Notes: generated by a model from the letters alone, not told the origin. 64,000 nt of DNA from Holophagaceae bacterium (GCA_016710635.1 JADJVL010000008.1:124001-188000); one strand, 5' to 3'; numbered from the stretch's first letter, positions 8,484-19,032 are shown. Made by a program: numbers and translations.

Positions 8484-9725
8484 TCATCCATGGGCGGGCT
8501 CCAGACGGTCCCAGAGCAGCCTGGGATCGAAGGTGAGGGCGGCGAGCATGGTGGCCACCACCATGAGGGCGAAGGCGACGGCGCCGGGGCCCGGAGCGAT
8601 GGAGGCCAGGTTGCCCAGCTCCACCATGGCGACCATCAGCGTGACCACGAAGATGTCCACCATGGACCAGCGTCCCACCATTTCGGTGAGCCGGTAGAGG
8701 CGGGCCCGCTGCAAGGGGTTCCAGGTGGACCCGCGGTGTTCCGCCAGCAGCAGGAAGGCGAGGATCGAGATCTTCAGGACCGGCACCACCACGCTGGCGG
8801 TGAAGATGATCAGGGCCAGGTGCCAGGAGCCCGTCCGCGCGAAGTAGAGGATGCCACCCATGATCGTGTCCGCCTGGACCTTGCCCAGGCTCACGACCCG
8901 CATCACCGGCAGGAGGTTGGCCGGAACATACAGGATCACGGCGGTGGCCAGCAGGGCCCAGGTGCGCTGCCGGCTTTCGGGCTTGCGGGTGCGCAGGGTG
9001 GCGCCGCAGCGGGGACAGCGGCGGTGCTTGCCCCGCGCCGACAGCCGATGACAGGACAGGCAGGTGACCAGGTCCGCCGCCCTTGCGGTCCGCGCCCCGG
9101 CCGGGAGGTCGGGAAGGTCGTGTCCCGCCCCGAGATCGTGCCAGACCGCGGCGGGGTCCACCGCGGACAGGGCGGCGGCGGCGGTGAGGACGAAGGCGCC
9201 GAGGGCATAGAGGGAGGGGCCCGGCAGGATGACCGCCATCTTGGCCAGCTTCACGTAGGACACGATGATGCCCAGCACGAAGACTTCGGCCATGCCCCAG
9301 GTCTGGAACTGCTCCACCAGGCGGAAGAGGCGCGCAGTCCAGCGGTTCTGGCGGCCGCGGCGCACTTGGAACAGGACCCAGGCCATGCCCAGCAGGTGCA
9401 TCGTCGGCGCCAGGATCACCGTGGTGATGAGGATGGCGGCGAGCCAGGGCCAGCCCAGCTCCGCGAGGAGGGAGGCGCAGCCGGGGAGGCTGGCCTCCTT
9501 GACCGCGCCATGGAGGCGCAGGGACAGAAGGGGAAACATGTTCGCCAGGGCGAAGAAGACGAGGGCGGCAAGGTAGAGGGCCAGGGCCATGTCCCGGGAA
9601 TCATGCCCACCCCGCCGCAGCACCGCGCCGCAGCGCAGGCAGTGGGCCGTGGCGCCCCGGGGCGGAGCGACCTCCCGGTGCAGCCGGTCGCACTCGGGAC
9701 AGGCGATGAGGGCGGAAGCCGGCAA
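8484..9725 (-). CDS. pqiA: PqiA-type paraquat-inducible membrane protein
   Basis: 413 residues starting at TTG 9725, with GAGGT 5 bases upstream. Two homologous halves, each a zinc ribbon (CPECD...CLRCG near residues 9-32; CLSCH...CPRCG near residue 220-240) followed by four hydrophobic helices, match PqiA. It heads a pqiA-pqiB-pqiC operon on the minus strand with overlapping genes. Family knowledge: inner-membrane partner of the PqiBC tunnel. Confidence 0.9.
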   Translation of the reverse strand: MPASALIACPECDRLHREVAPPRGATAHCLRCGAVLRRGGHDSRDMALALYLAALVFFALANMFPLLSLRLHGAVKEASLPGCASLLAELGWPWLAAILITTVILAPTMHLLGMAWVLFQVRRGRQNRWTARLFRLVEQFQTWGMAEVFVLGIIVSYVKLAKMAVILPGPSLYALGAFVLTAAAALSAVDPAAVWHDLGAGHDLPDLPAGARTARAADLVTCLSCHRLSARGKHRRCPRCGATLRTRKPESRQRTWALLATAVILYVPANLLPVMRVVSLGKVQADTIMGGILYFARTGSWHLALIIFTASVVVPVLKISILAFLLLAEHRGSTWNPLQRARLYRLTEMVGRWSMVDIFVVTLMVAMVELGNLASIAPGPGAVAFALMVVATMLAALTFDPRLLWDRLEPAHG

Positions 9726-9844
9726 TCGGGACCTCGGGGGATGGTGGAAGTAGCTTATTCGACCCGGGCGGCGGGCTCCATGGGAGGAGGTGAACTCGCT
9801 GCGTGAATCGTCTCAAACCCCCGTTCGTGCGGCTTTTAAAATTG

Positions 9845-10139
9845 GCACCCTTTCCCGGCATGATCCGCGCAGTTGGCGGATCGTGCTGGGGAAGGGTGCA
9901 GGCAAGCGGAGCGCGGCAGGTCGGGGATAGCGGAAGCGGGTGGGCGGAATTCTGGTTGGGGAACGGAAGTCAGGGGGTCAAACGTGGAGGTGGCTCTCTT
10001 CAAGTCAAGACCGGGCTCGACACGCCGAGGAGTCCTGGCCCGGATCGGACATGGTTCATGGTCCTGCCGCGCTATCGCTTGGCCGCATCCGTCCAAAGCA
10101 TGGTTCGCATAGAGCGCGAACCACGCTTTGAACGAATGC
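9845..10139. repeat. REP-doublet-like inverted element, locus 1
   Basis: Fills most of the 9726-10207 gap, where no gene is seen. Left half: hairpin with 24-base arms 9845-9868 and 9876-9899, followed by the head GCAAGCGGAGCGCGGCAGG (about 9902-9920). Right half, inverted: head TCCTGCCGCGCTATCGCTTG (from 10062), then a hairpin with arms 10085-10108 and 10116-10139. About 140 bases lie between. The same architecture recurs at 38936-39171 and 54946-55347. Confidence 0.65.
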
Positions 10140-10207
10140 CTTTTTGAAACCCAACTGCAACCGCCAAACCCTGACTCAAATTAGATGGAAGGGACGGTGC
10201 GCCCTGC

Positions 10208-12049
10208 CTACCGGCCGGACTCCGGGACCCCCGTGAAATCCTCCCCGGGATTGATGAACTGGTCGTCCTCCACGCTGTGCTGCCGGTCATGGAGCTGCTT
10301 GTAGCGGCCGTCCAGGGCGAGGAGCTCCTTGTGGGTGCCGCGCTCGACGATCTGGCCCTGCTCCACCACGAGGATCTGGTCGGCGCTTTCGATGGTGCTG
10401 AGGCGGTGGGCGATGACGAAGGTGGTCCGGCCGGTCCGCAGCTTCCGCAGGCCGTCGCGGATCAGGGCTTCGCTTTCGCTGTCGAGGGAGGAGGTCGCTT
10501 CGTCCAGCAACAGGATCCGCGGATCCGCCAGGATGGCGCGGGCGATGGCGACACGCTGGCGCTGGCCGCCGGAGAGCTTGACGCCCCGCTCGCCGACGAT
10601 GGTGTCGTAGCCCTGCTCGAAACGCTCCGCGAACTCGTTCACGTGGGCGATGCGGGCCACGGCCTCGATCTCCTCCCGGGTGGCGCCGGGCTTGGCGAAG
10701 CCGATGTTGTCCGCCACGGTGCCGTCGAACAGGAAATTGTCCTGGAGGACCACGCCCAGCTTGCTCCGGTACTCCCGCAGCCGCACGGCCTCCACGTCCT
10801 GGCCGTCCACCAGCACCTTGCCCCGCTGCGGATGGTTGAAGGCCATCACCAGGGAGATGATGGTGCTCTTCCCCGAGCCGCTGGAGCCCACCAGGGCCAC
10901 CGTCGAGCCCGCGGGCACCTCGAAGCTGATGCCCTTGAGCACCGGCGCGCCGGTCTCGTACTCGAAGTGGACGTCCTGGAACTCGATGCGGCCCTCCACC
11001 GCCGGCAGGGGCGCGCGCTTCAGGTCCTCCTGGTCCTCCGTGGGCATGTCCAGGATCTCGCGGATGCGGTCCAGGCCGGCGAAGGCCTCGCTCACCTGGG
11101 TGCCGATGTTGGCGATCTGGACCACGGGGGCCGCCAGCAGGCCGACGAAGAAGGTGTACATGATGAGGTCGCCCAGGGTCATGGACCCGGCGAAGATGGC
11201 GCGCCCGCCGATGATCATGATGAGCACGCCCACGGCGCCGATGATGGCGGTGGAAAACGCGGTGATGGCGCTGGTGCCCGTGATGGTGCCGGCGATGTTC
11301 TTGAAGAGTCGCTCGGCGCCTTCGGCGAAGATCTTCGTCTCCCGGGATTCCGCCACGTAGACCTTGAGGATGCGCACGCCCCCCACGGATTCCGCCAGCC
11401 TGCCCGTGATGTCGGCGGTGATCTCGCTGCGCTGGCGGAAGAGGGGCCGCAGCTTGTTGAAGGCCACGGCCATGGCGCCGCCGAAGGCGCCGAGAAAGAC
11501 CAGGGAGGCGAGGGTCAGCTGCCAGTTCAGCCAGAACAGCACGCACAGCGAAATGATCGCCGTGAGGACGCCGCCCACCAGCTGGATGAGGCCCGTGCCC
11601 ACCAGGTTGCGGATGCCTTCGGCGTCGTTCATGACCCGGGCGATGACGATGCCGCTCTTGGTGGAATCGAAGTAGCGGATGGGCAGGCGCAGCATGTGGT
11701 CCTGCACCCGCTGGCGCATGGTCATGATGGCCCGCTGGGCCGCCACGCTCACCACCTGGGAGTTGGCGTAGCTGGTGACCGCCTGCACCAGGGTCGCCGC
11801 GCCGGCGGCGAGGGCCAGGGGCGTGAGCAGGTGGGCGTTGTGCTTGCCCAGGACTTCGTCGATGAGGTACTTGGTGCTGGCGGGCAGGACGAGGCCCGCC
11901 GCCCGGCTGATGAGCATGAGCACGAGGCCGATGGTCAGGGACTTGCGGTGGTCGTAGAGCAGGGCCCGGGCCTCGCGCCAGGCGCGCTTCGTGTCCACCT
12001 TGGGCTTGGTCTTGGCCTCGCTGGGCTTGGTCTTGGCCTCGCTGGGCAT
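10208..12049 (-). CDS. ABC transporter with fused membrane and ATPase domains (MsbA/lipid-exporter type)
   Basis: 613 residues from ATG 12049; a GTG at 12067 in the same frame has GGAG six bases upstream and may be the real start. A transmembrane domain with six helices (residues about 35-330) is followed by an ATPase domain with Walker A GSSGSGKS, signature LSGGQ, Walker B ILLLDEATSSLD and the H-loop AHRLST. The N-terminus has three copies of an EAKTKPS-type heptapeptide from a short tandem repeat. As a half-transporter it should work as a homodimer. Substrate unknown. Confidence 0.88.
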   Translation of the reverse strand: MPSEAKTKPSEAKTKPKVDTKRAWREARALLYDHRKSLTIGLVLMLISRAAGLVLPASTKYLIDEVLGKHNAHLLTPLALAAGAATLVQAVTSYANSQVVSVAAQRAIMTMRQRVQDHMLRLPIRYFDSTKSGIVIARVMNDAEGIRNLVGTGLIQLVGGVLTAIISLCVLFWLNWQLTLASLVFLGAFGGAMAVAFNKLRPLFRQRSEITADITGRLAESVGGVRILKVYVAESRETKIFAEGAERLFKNIAGTITGTSAITAFSTAIIGAVGVLIMIIGGRAIFAGSMTLGDLIMYTFFVGLLAAPVVQIANIGTQVSEAFAGLDRIREILDMPTEDQEDLKRAPLPAVEGRIEFQDVHFEYETGAPVLKGISFEVPAGSTVALVGSSGSGKSTIISLVMAFNHPQRGKVLVDGQDVEAVRLREYRSKLGVVLQDNFLFDGTVADNIGFAKPGATREEIEAVARIAHVNEFAERFEQGYDTIVGERGVKLSGGQRQRVAIARAILADPRILLLDEATSSLDSESEALIRDGLRKLRTGRTTFVIAHRLSTIESADQILVVEQGQIVERGTHKELLALDGRYKQLHDRQHSVEDDQFINPGEDFTGVPESGR

Positions 12050-12215
12050 GGTCTTGGCCTCGGCCACGGGCGCTCCGCAAACCTGCAGGATCGCACGGGC
12101 CCCCGGGGGGCGGAATACGCACGCCCGGGTGCGTTGCCAGGACCGCCGCCCGCCCCTTCCCTGTTGTGGAAGGCACCGTGTGGATGCAGACTGCCCTTCC
12201 TTCCCGAGGACCTCC

Positions 12216-14246
12216 ATGCGAACCACCCGCTTTGGCCTCCTGGCCTTCTCCTGTGCCGCCGCGCTCCTCGCCCAATCCTCCGCGCCCCCCGCCGCCGCGC
12301 CCCGGGCCCGCATCGCCTGGACGGACCTCGAGAAGACTGTGGGTCTCGCCGAGCCCCGCATCGCCCCGGACGGAAAATCCATCCTCGTGACCCTGTCCCG
12401 GACCGTCGCGGCGGAGAACCGCACGGACCGGGAACTGGACCTGGTGGACGCCGCCACCGGCGCCCTGCGCGTCCTCGTGAAGGGGCGCAAGGGCCTGGGC
12501 CAGGCCCGCTGGTCCCCGGACGGCTCCCGGGTGGCCTTCCTCGCCGACGTGGACGGCAAGGCGCAGCTTCTCGTGCTGCCCATGGCCGGCGGCGAGGCCC
12601 AGGCCATCACCAAGAGCCCCACCGGCGTGCAGCAGTTCACCTGGAGCCCGGACGGCCGGCGCTTCGCGTTCACCCAGTCCGACGAGGTCCCCAAGCTCCC
12701 CGAGGACCGCAAGGGCGAGGACGGCTTCGAGGCCGGGGACGACGACCTCTACGCCGATGCCGCCACGCCGCCGGTGCACGCGTGGGTCATCAGCGCCGAA
12801 GGCGGCGAGGCCAGGCGCCTCACTTCGGGAACCTGGAGCCTGCCCATCCTGCCCCCGCCCAATGCCACCCCCAGCCCCCTGGCCTGGTCCCCGGACGGGA
12901 GCCGCCTCGCCTACGTGCGCCAGGCCACGCCCCACTCAGGCGACCAGGAGCGGTCTTCGGTGCAGGTGCTGGACCTTGCCACGGGGATCAGCCGGCCCCT
13001 CACCGGCCAGGTCCGCTTCGAATCCAATCCCTCCTTCACGCCCGATGGCAAGGGCATCGCGTACGTCTGGGCGAAGGGCGGCGATCCCACCAACCTTCCC
13101 CACGTCTATCTGGCGGATGCCGGCGGCGGGTCCGGACGGGACCTCACTGCCGCCCTGGACGGCGGCCTCGACATGAGCCTGTGGACCTCGGACGGCAAGG
13201 CGGTCCTCGTGGGCGGGAACGACCAGACCCGCATCGGCCTCTGGGCGCAGCCCCTGGACGGGCCCGCCCGCCGGGTGGACCTGGGCGATCTGGTCCTCAG
13301 CGGAACCTCCGCCGGGGACCTGAGCATGGCGGCGGGCGGCGCCCTGGCCTTCGTGGCGCGCACCGCCACCCACCCCGGCGAACTCTTCGTCATGGACTCC
13401 CTCACCGCGAAGCCCCGGCGCCTGACCAACCTGAACGCCCACATCGACGCCCTCGACCTGGGCCGGGTGGAGCGGGTGACCTGGAAGGGCCCGGAAGGCC
13501 AACCGGAGGACGGCGTCCTCACCTACCCGCCGGACTTCCAGCCCGGCCGGAAGTATCCCCTCGCCCTGGTCATCCATGGCGGGCCGACCTCCGCCAGCCT
13601 GGAAGCCTGGGCCCCCAACAACCAGCTCCTCGCCGCCAAGGGTTTCCTGGTCTTCAATCCCAACTACCGGGGCAGCGACAATCTGGGCAACGCCTACGCC
13701 AAGGCCATCATCAACGACGCGGGGGAAGGCCCCGGCCGGGACGTGATGGCCGGCGTCGAGGCCCTCAAGGCCCGCGGCATCGTCGACGAGGCCCGCATGG
13801 TGGTGAGCGGCTGGTCCTATGGCGGCTACATGACCACCTGGCTCCTGGGCCGCTACCCGGCGTTGTGGAAGGCCGGCGTCGCCGGCGCCCCGGTCACGGA
13901 CATGCGGGACCAGTACGCCTTCTGCGACTTCAATCAGGGCGAGCGCCTGGCCTTCTGGGAGGGGATCGAACCCTATGACGGCGGCAAGGGCGAAGCGGCC
14001 TTCCGCGACCAGTCCCCCATCTCCCTAGCCCGGCACATCACGGCCCCCACCCTCATCATGTCCATGAACCACGACTACCGCGTCCCGCCCACCCAGAGCT
14101 ACAAGCTCTACCGGGTGCTGAAGGACAAGGGGGTGGAGGTGAAGTTCTACGCCTGGCCCCAGCGGGGCCACGGACCCGGGACGCCGGCCCGCCGTCGGCA
14201 GGTGTTCACCATGTGGGTGGACTGGCTCACCGCCCGGGTGAAGTAG
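12216..14246 (+). CDS. S9 family prolyl oligopeptidase-type exported peptidase
   Basis: 676 residues; signal peptide (MRTTRFGLLAFSCAAALLAQ), a beta-propeller half with WSPDG-type repeats, then an alpha/beta-hydrolase domain. The nucleophile motif is GWSYGG; the later NHDYRVPP and RGHG stretches would provide the Asp and His. GAGGA precedes the ATG. This resembles exported DPP IV/acylaminoacyl-peptidase relatives that trim oligopeptides. Confidence 0.88.
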   Translation: MRTTRFGLLAFSCAAALLAQSSAPPAAAPRARIAWTDLEKTVGLAEPRIAPDGKSILVTLSRTVAAENRTDRELDLVDAATGALRVLVKGRKGLGQARWSPDGSRVAFLADVDGKAQLLVLPMAGGEAQAITKSPTGVQQFTWSPDGRRFAFTQSDEVPKLPEDRKGEDGFEAGDDDLYADAATPPVHAWVISAEGGEARRLTSGTWSLPILPPPNATPSPLAWSPDGSRLAYVRQATPHSGDQERSSVQVLDLATGISRPLTGQVRFESNPSFTPDGKGIAYVWAKGGDPTNLPHVYLADAGGGSGRDLTAALDGGLDMSLWTSDGKAVLVGGNDQTRIGLWAQPLDGPARRVDLGDLVLSGTSAGDLSMAAGGALAFVARTATHPGELFVMDSLTAKPRRLTNLNAHIDALDLGRVERVTWKGPEGQPEDGVLTYPPDFQPGRKYPLALVIHGGPTSASLEAWAPNNQLLAAKGFLVFNPNYRGSDNLGNAYAKAIINDAGEGPGRDVMAGVEALKARGIVDEARMVVSGWSYGGYMTTWLLGRYPALWKAGVAGAPVTDMRDQYAFCDFNQGERLAFWEGIEPYDGGKGEAAFRDQSPISLARHITAPTLIMSMNHDYRVPPTQSYKLYRVLKDKGVEVKFYAWPQRGHGPGTPARRRQVFTMWVDWLTARVK

Positions 14247-14271
14247 GCCGGACGAGGATTTCCAGGAGCCC

Positions 14272-15271
14272 TCAGGCGCGCCGGAACCAGAGGGCCCGGC
14301 TCGCCAGGGGCTCCGCCCGCTTTTCAAGCGCCGCGAGCTGGCCCGGGCTGAGGGGCGTGAAGGCCTTGGCGAGGGCCACGTCCTCCTCCAGCTGGGCGAG
14401 GGAATCCACGCCGACGATGACGGTGGAGACGGCCTGGGACAGCACGTAGCCCAGGGCCTCCTGCATGGTCAGTCCGGCCTGGGAGGCGGAGGCCAGCAGC
14501 CGGCCCCGGGCGGGGATCTTCATGCCGATGATGCCCATGCCCTTCTCCACGGCGAGGGGCAGCAGGTCCTTCTGGAAGGGCCGGCGGTGGGGATCCCGCG
14601 GCGTTGAAGGCCATGAGCACCGTATCGAAGGGGAAGCGGCGGATGGCCTCCGCCAGCACGTCGGGATCCGTGTGGCCCGTGATGCCCAGGAAGCGGACGA
14701 GCTTCTGCTCCTTGGCCTTGTGGAAGGCCTCCAGGGCGCCGCCCTTGGCGAAGACCCGATCCACGTCGTCCATGGTGCTCATGGCGTGGAGCTGCCAGAG
14801 GTCCACGTGGTCCGTGCGCAGCAGCTTGAGGGACTCATCAAGGATCCGGAGGGAGCCGTCCCGGGTGCGGTCATGGGTCTTGGTGGCGAGGAAGGCCTCC
14901 CCCCGGCGCTTCGCCATCACCTCGCCGAAGTAGCGTTCGCTCCACCGGGCTTCGCCTCCATAGCGCGCGGAGGTGTCGAAGTAGTTGACGCCCAGATCCA
15001 GGGCCCGCTCGATGATGGGCAGGGCGACCTTCTCGTTCCGGGGCTGCTCCAGGGCGGCCTGACCCCCCAGGCTGAAGAGGCAGACCCGATGGCCCGTGCG
15101 GCCCAGGTTCCGGGTGGGCATGGCGGCGCGGGCGGGCGGAGGCTGGCCTCCCTTGCCCTGTTCCGCCGGTTCCGCCGCGCCGACCAGGCGCTGGGCCAGC
15201 AGGCCGGCGGTGGCCGCCGCCCCCAGTCTGAACAGATCCCGTCGTTCCAACTTGCGTCCCTGGCTGGCCAT
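14272..15271 (-). pseudogene. Aldo/keto reductase with Tat-like signal, one frameshift
   Basis: Starts at 15271 with GGGAGGT five bases upstream. An RRDLFRLG Tat-like signal is followed by an AKR barrel with the tetrad regions FDTSARYGG (Asp, Tyr), ATKTHD (Lys) and WQLHAM (His). The frame breaks after MAFNAAG: an extra base in CCC at 14595-14597 would, if removed, give NAADPHRRPFQKDLLPLAVEK and continue into the ORF ending at 14272. The rest is intact, so this is either a fresh pseudogene or a sequencing error. Confidence 0.8.
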
Positions 15272-15369
15272 GTCCGACCTCCCGGCTTGCGGACTCCATC
15301 ATGGACCCGGGAGCCGTGACCCGCATCGCTTGTCCAGGCTTCAGGGTTGGCCGCGGAGCGCCTCGGGAC

Positions 15370-18300
15370 CTAGAGCTCGGCCCAGGTCTGCAATACGCCC
15401 TGGGCCTGCCGGATCGTGGCGTCCCCGCCGCCGGGCCCCAGCGGAATCGTGACCGTCCCGTCCGGACTCATGGCCCCGCCCTTCTGGCCCTGCACCCACG
15501 CGAAGAGCTTGCCTGGGTCGAGGCCGGTCTGCGGGCTGACGCGGAGCTTCAATTTCCCGACCTGCACGCCCACTTCGCTGACCCCCAGGCGCTGGGCGAG
15601 GACGCGGACCTTGAGGACTTCGAAGAAGCGGGCGCTCTCCTCGTCGTCGCTGGGGATCTGGCCGAAGCGGTCCTCCAGCTCCAGACGGTAGAGGTCCAGG
15701 TCCCGGAGGTCCCGGAGCCGGGAGACGCGCTTGTAGGCCACGAGGCGCTCCGCCGCCGCGTCGATCCAGCGCCGGCTGAGCTGGGCCAGGCCCGCCGTCG
15801 CCAGGCCGTCGAGCTTGACGTCGAAGGTGCCGCTGGGCTGGCCCTGGAGCTCGGCGATGGTCTCCTCCAGCAGCTTCAGGTAGAGCTCGAAGCCGATCTC
15901 GTGGATCTGGCCGCTCTGCTCGCCCCCCAGCAGGTTGCCCGCACCCCGCAACTCGAGGTCCATGGCCGCCACCCGGAAGCCGCTGCCCAGCTCGGAGAAG
16001 TCCTCCAGGGCCTGGAGGCGCTTGCGGGCGTCCTCGCTGATCTCGCCCTTCCCGGGGATGAGCAGGTAGGCGTAGGCGGGGACATCGCTGCGGCCCACCC
16101 GGCCGCGCAACTGGTAGAGCTGGCTCAGGCCGAAGGCGTCGGCGCGGTGCACGATCAAGGTGTTGGCGTTGGGCACGTCGAGGCCGTTTTCCACGATGGT
16201 GGTGGCCACCAGCACGTCGATGCGACCGTCCATGAAGCCCAGCATGATCTGCTCCAGGCCGTCGTCGCTGAGCTGGGCGTGGCCCACGCCCACCCTTGCG
16301 TCCGGCACCAGGTCGCGGATGCGGTTGGCGATGCTCTGGATGCTTTCCACCCGGTTGTGCACCACGTAGACCTGCCCGCCCCGGCGCAGCTCGAACTGGA
16401 TGGCCGACGCGATGAGCTCGTCGCTCCAGGGGGCCACCACGGTCTCGATGGCGAGGCGGTTCTTCGGCGGCGTCTCGATGAGGCTGATCTCCCGCAGGCC
16501 CGTGAGGCTCATGTGCAGGGTGCGCGGGATGGGCGTGGCGCTCATGGCCAGCACCTCCACGTTGTGCCGCATTTTCTTCAGCTTCTCCTTGTGGGTGACG
16601 CCGAAGCGCTGCTCCTCGTCGATGATGATGAGCCCCAGGTCCGCGAACTGGTTCTTCGCGCTGAGGAGCTGGTGGGTGCCGATGAGGATCTCGATCTTGC
16701 CGTCGGCGGCCTCCTGGGCGATGCGCTTGGCGTCCGCCTTGTCCACGAAGCGGTTGATCATCTCGATGCGGATGGGGAAGCCCTTGAAGCGCTCCCTGAA
16801 GGTCCGGAAGTGCTGGAAGCAGAGAATGGTCGTGGGGCAGAGCACCGCCACCTGCTTGCCTTCCAGGGCCACCTTGGCCGCGGCGCGCATGGCCACTTCC
16901 GTCTTGCCGAAGCCCACGTCGCCGCAGAGCAGGCGGTCCATGGGCTTTTCGCTTTCGAGATCCGCCTTGATGGCCTCCGTGGCCTCGATCTGGTCCCTTG
17001 TGGCCTCGTACTCGAAGCTGGCCTCGAACTCCGCCATTTCCGGACCGTCCGGCGGATAGGCGTGGCCCTTTTCCATCTTCCGCCTTGCGTAGAGCTTGAG
17101 CAGCTCCTCCGCCATGTCCCGGATGGCCTTCTTCGCCCGGCGCTTCACCTTGGCCCAGGAGGCGCCGCCCAGCTTGTCCAGGGGCGGCAGGTGGCCGTCG
17201 GCGGACACGAAGCGCTGGAGCAGGTCCGCGCGGCCGAGGCTGACCTGCAGCTCGCCGCCGTCGGCGTAGCGCAGGCGGACGACTTCGTGCAGCTCTCCGC
17301 CGGCGACCAGCTCCTGGAAGCCCAGGAATTCGCCGATGCCGTGATCCAGATGCACGACCCGGTCGCCGATCTTCAGGTCCCGCAGGTCCGACATGAAGGC
17401 CGACGCCGCGCCGCGCCGGGGGGACTGCTTGATGGCCTTGCGGCCGAAGACCTCCCGCTCCGTGAGCACCAGCAGGCGCTGTTCCGGCAGCACGGCGCCG
17501 GCGCTCAGGCCCAGGTGCAGGGCCCGGGCCCCGGCTTCGCTGCCGTGGACCGCGGGCAGTTCCAGATCGGCGATGAGTTCGTTGAAGCGGTCCCGCATGC
17601 CCGTGGTGGAGCCCGCGAAGAAGACGCGCTGGCCCTCCGCCACCAGGCCCTGCAGCTCCTTGCCCAGCTCGGAGATGCGTCCCTGGTATTCCCGGGCCGG
17701 CTGGGCGGTGAAGGCCAGGGTCGCCTCCGCCTGCCATTCGGTGAGGGCGAGGGTCTCCCTGCTGGGATCGCCTTTCAGGAAGCGGTCCTCGAAATCGGGG
17801 CAGACCACGCCGCCCCGGCGCAGGGCCTCGACGCCCTGGGCGATGCGGGCGCCCTCCGTCTCCCGGATCGCCGCGGACCAGGCGCCGTCCAGCTTCACCC
17901 GCAGGCAGGGCGGCACCCAGTGGGCCAACTGCCCCGCGGGCTGGGTCAGCAGCGGATAGAAGAGCTCCTCGCCGGGGAAGTGGCCGTGGCCCGCGAGGCG
18001 GTTGCGGCGGAAGGCCAGGTCGTCCTCGGGCTCCGGCGTCTGCCCCGCCCGTGACAGGACCGCCGCCATGAGGCCACTGCGCTCCCCTTCGAAACGCGGG
18101 TAGAGGGTCAAGGCGTCGAGTCCGTCCCCGGTGCGGCGCTGGCTTTCGGGATCGAAGGCCGTCAGGCGCTCCAGCTCGTCGCCGTAGCACTCCAGGCGCA
18201 GGGGCAGGTCCACGTGGTCCGGCCAGAGGTCCACCACCAGGCCCCGGGCGCTGAACTCGCCGGGGCTCGAGGCCATCTCCGTGCGCCTGTAGCCCAGGGC

Positions 18301-18777
18301 CACCAGGGTTTCCAGCAGCAGCTCCCGGGGCACTTCCGCGCCCTTCCGGAGCTCCAGCTTCTGCTTCTGGAACCAGGTGGGATGGGGCAGCTTCTCGAAG
18401 GCCGCCAGGGGCCCGGTCACCAGCACCTGGACGCGGCGCTCCAGGAGGCCCACCAGGGCCGACAGCCGGTCCCGCAGCACGAGGCCCGGCGGGCTCGACT
18501 CACCGCCAGCGTAGGGCGCCATGCCGGGAAAATAGGCGACGCCGGCGTTCGGCAGGAGGGCCGTCAGATCACCGGCGAGGGTCTGGGCCTCGGCCTCGCT
18601 GGGAGCGTCCACCCAGATGCCTTCGAAGCGCCCCGCCAGGGTCGCCCGGCGGGCCAGCAGCAGGGCCATGGCCGGCGGCGAGGACCAGCGCAGCCGGGCG
18701 CCGATCTGGAGCGGCGCCGCCGCACCGTCCAGCAGGCGCAGCAGATCCTGCAGATGGCCCTGGTCTTTCGAATCCAT
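15370..18777 (-). CDS. mfd: Transcription-repair coupling factor Mfd
   Basis: 1135 residues, the usual Mfd length. A UvrB-like N-terminal region is followed by the RNA-polymerase-interacting CarD-like domain (about residues 460-550, KIGDRVVHLDHGIGEFLGFQ). The superfamily 2 helicase follows (LLCGDVGFGKTEVAMRAA Walker A, DEEQRFGV Walker B, QLRGRVGRS), and then the C-terminal TRCF domain. It removes stalled RNA polymerase and recruits UvrA. No operon partners are evident. Confidence 0.96.
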   Translation of the reverse strand: MDSKDQGHLQDLLRLLDGAAAPLQIGARLRWSSPPAMALLLARRATLAGRFEGIWVDAPSEAEAQTLAGDLTALLPNAGVAYFPGMAPYAGGESSPPGLVLRDRLSALVGLLERRVQVLVTGPLAAFEKLPHPTWFQKQKLELRKGAEVPRELLLETLVALGYRRTEMASSPGEFSARGLVVDLWPDHVDLPLRLECYGDELERLTAFDPESQRRTGDGLDALTLYPRFEGERSGLMAAVLSRAGQTPEPEDDLAFRRNRLAGHGHFPGEELFYPLLTQPAGQLAHWVPPCLRVKLDGAWSAAIRETEGARIAQGVEALRRGGVVCPDFEDRFLKGDPSRETLALTEWQAEATLAFTAQPAREYQGRISELGKELQGLVAEGQRVFFAGSTTGMRDRFNELIADLELPAVHGSEAGARALHLGLSAGAVLPEQRLLVLTEREVFGRKAIKQSPRRGAASAFMSDLRDLKIGDRVVHLDHGIGEFLGFQELVAGGELHEVVRLRYADGGELQVSLGRADLLQRFVSADGHLPPLDKLGGASWAKVKRRAKKAIRDMAEELLKLYARRKMEKGHAYPPDGPEMAEFEASFEYEATRDQIEATEAIKADLESEKPMDRLLCGDVGFGKTEVAMRAAAKVALEGKQVAVLCPTTILCFQHFRTFRERFKGFPIRIEMINRFVDKADAKRIAQEAADGKIEILIGTHQLLSAKNQFADLGLIIIDEEQRFGVTHKEKLKKMRHNVEVLAMSATPIPRTLHMSLTGLREISLIETPPKNRLAIETVVAPWSDELIASAIQFELRRGGQVYVVHNRVESIQSIANRIRDLVPDARVGVGHAQLSDDGLEQIMLGFMDGRIDVLVATTIVENGLDVPNANTLIVHRADAFGLSQLYQLRGRVGRSDVPAYAYLLIPGKGEISEDARKRLQALEDFSELGSGFRVAAMDLELRGAGNLLGGEQSGQIHEIGFELYLKLLEETIAELQGQPSGTFDVKLDGLATAGLAQLSRRWIDAAAERLVAYKRVSRLRDLRDLDLYRLELEDRFGQIPSDDEESARFFEVLKVRVLAQRLGVSEVGVQVGKLKLRVSPQTGLDPGKLFAWVQGQKGGAMSPDGTVTIPLGPGGGDATIRQAQGVLQTWAEL

Positions 18778-18899
18778 AGCCTTTCAGTGTGCCTCAGGGG
18801 AAGGCGGAGATCCGGAGGTTCAATCGGAAGCCCTCGTGCCTCAGCGCCGGTTCCTTGCAACGCGCCCACCCCCCAGTCAGGGACCCTTCCTACGAAATG

Positions 18900-19032
18900 A
18901 GCACCCACTGGCCCGGAACCACTCCATGCCCCACTTCATCCAATTTCATGGTTTTCATAATAATTAACAAATAAATCATATAAAACATTCTAAATTAATG
19001 GTGGGTTTCTGAAATTCACAAATTTTTTTGTT
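18900..19032. other. AT-rich junction between mfd and the copA 3' end
   Basis: About 130 bases of markedly low GC (runs such as AATAATTAACAAATAAATC and AAATTTTTTTG) between two GC-rich genes. No gene, tRNA or clear terminator is seen. It abuts the point where the copper ATPase loses its expected last two membrane helices, so it may mark an insertion or deletion scar. Confidence 0.4.

Noticed and set aside
10277..13978. 1233-residue plus-strand ORF
   Set aside because: It is opposite the ABC transporter and out of frame with the peptidase; composition is His/Gly/Arg-rich, and no domain is seen.
15301..18054. 917-residue plus-strand ORF
   Set aside because: Antisense shadow of mfd, created by high third-position GC.
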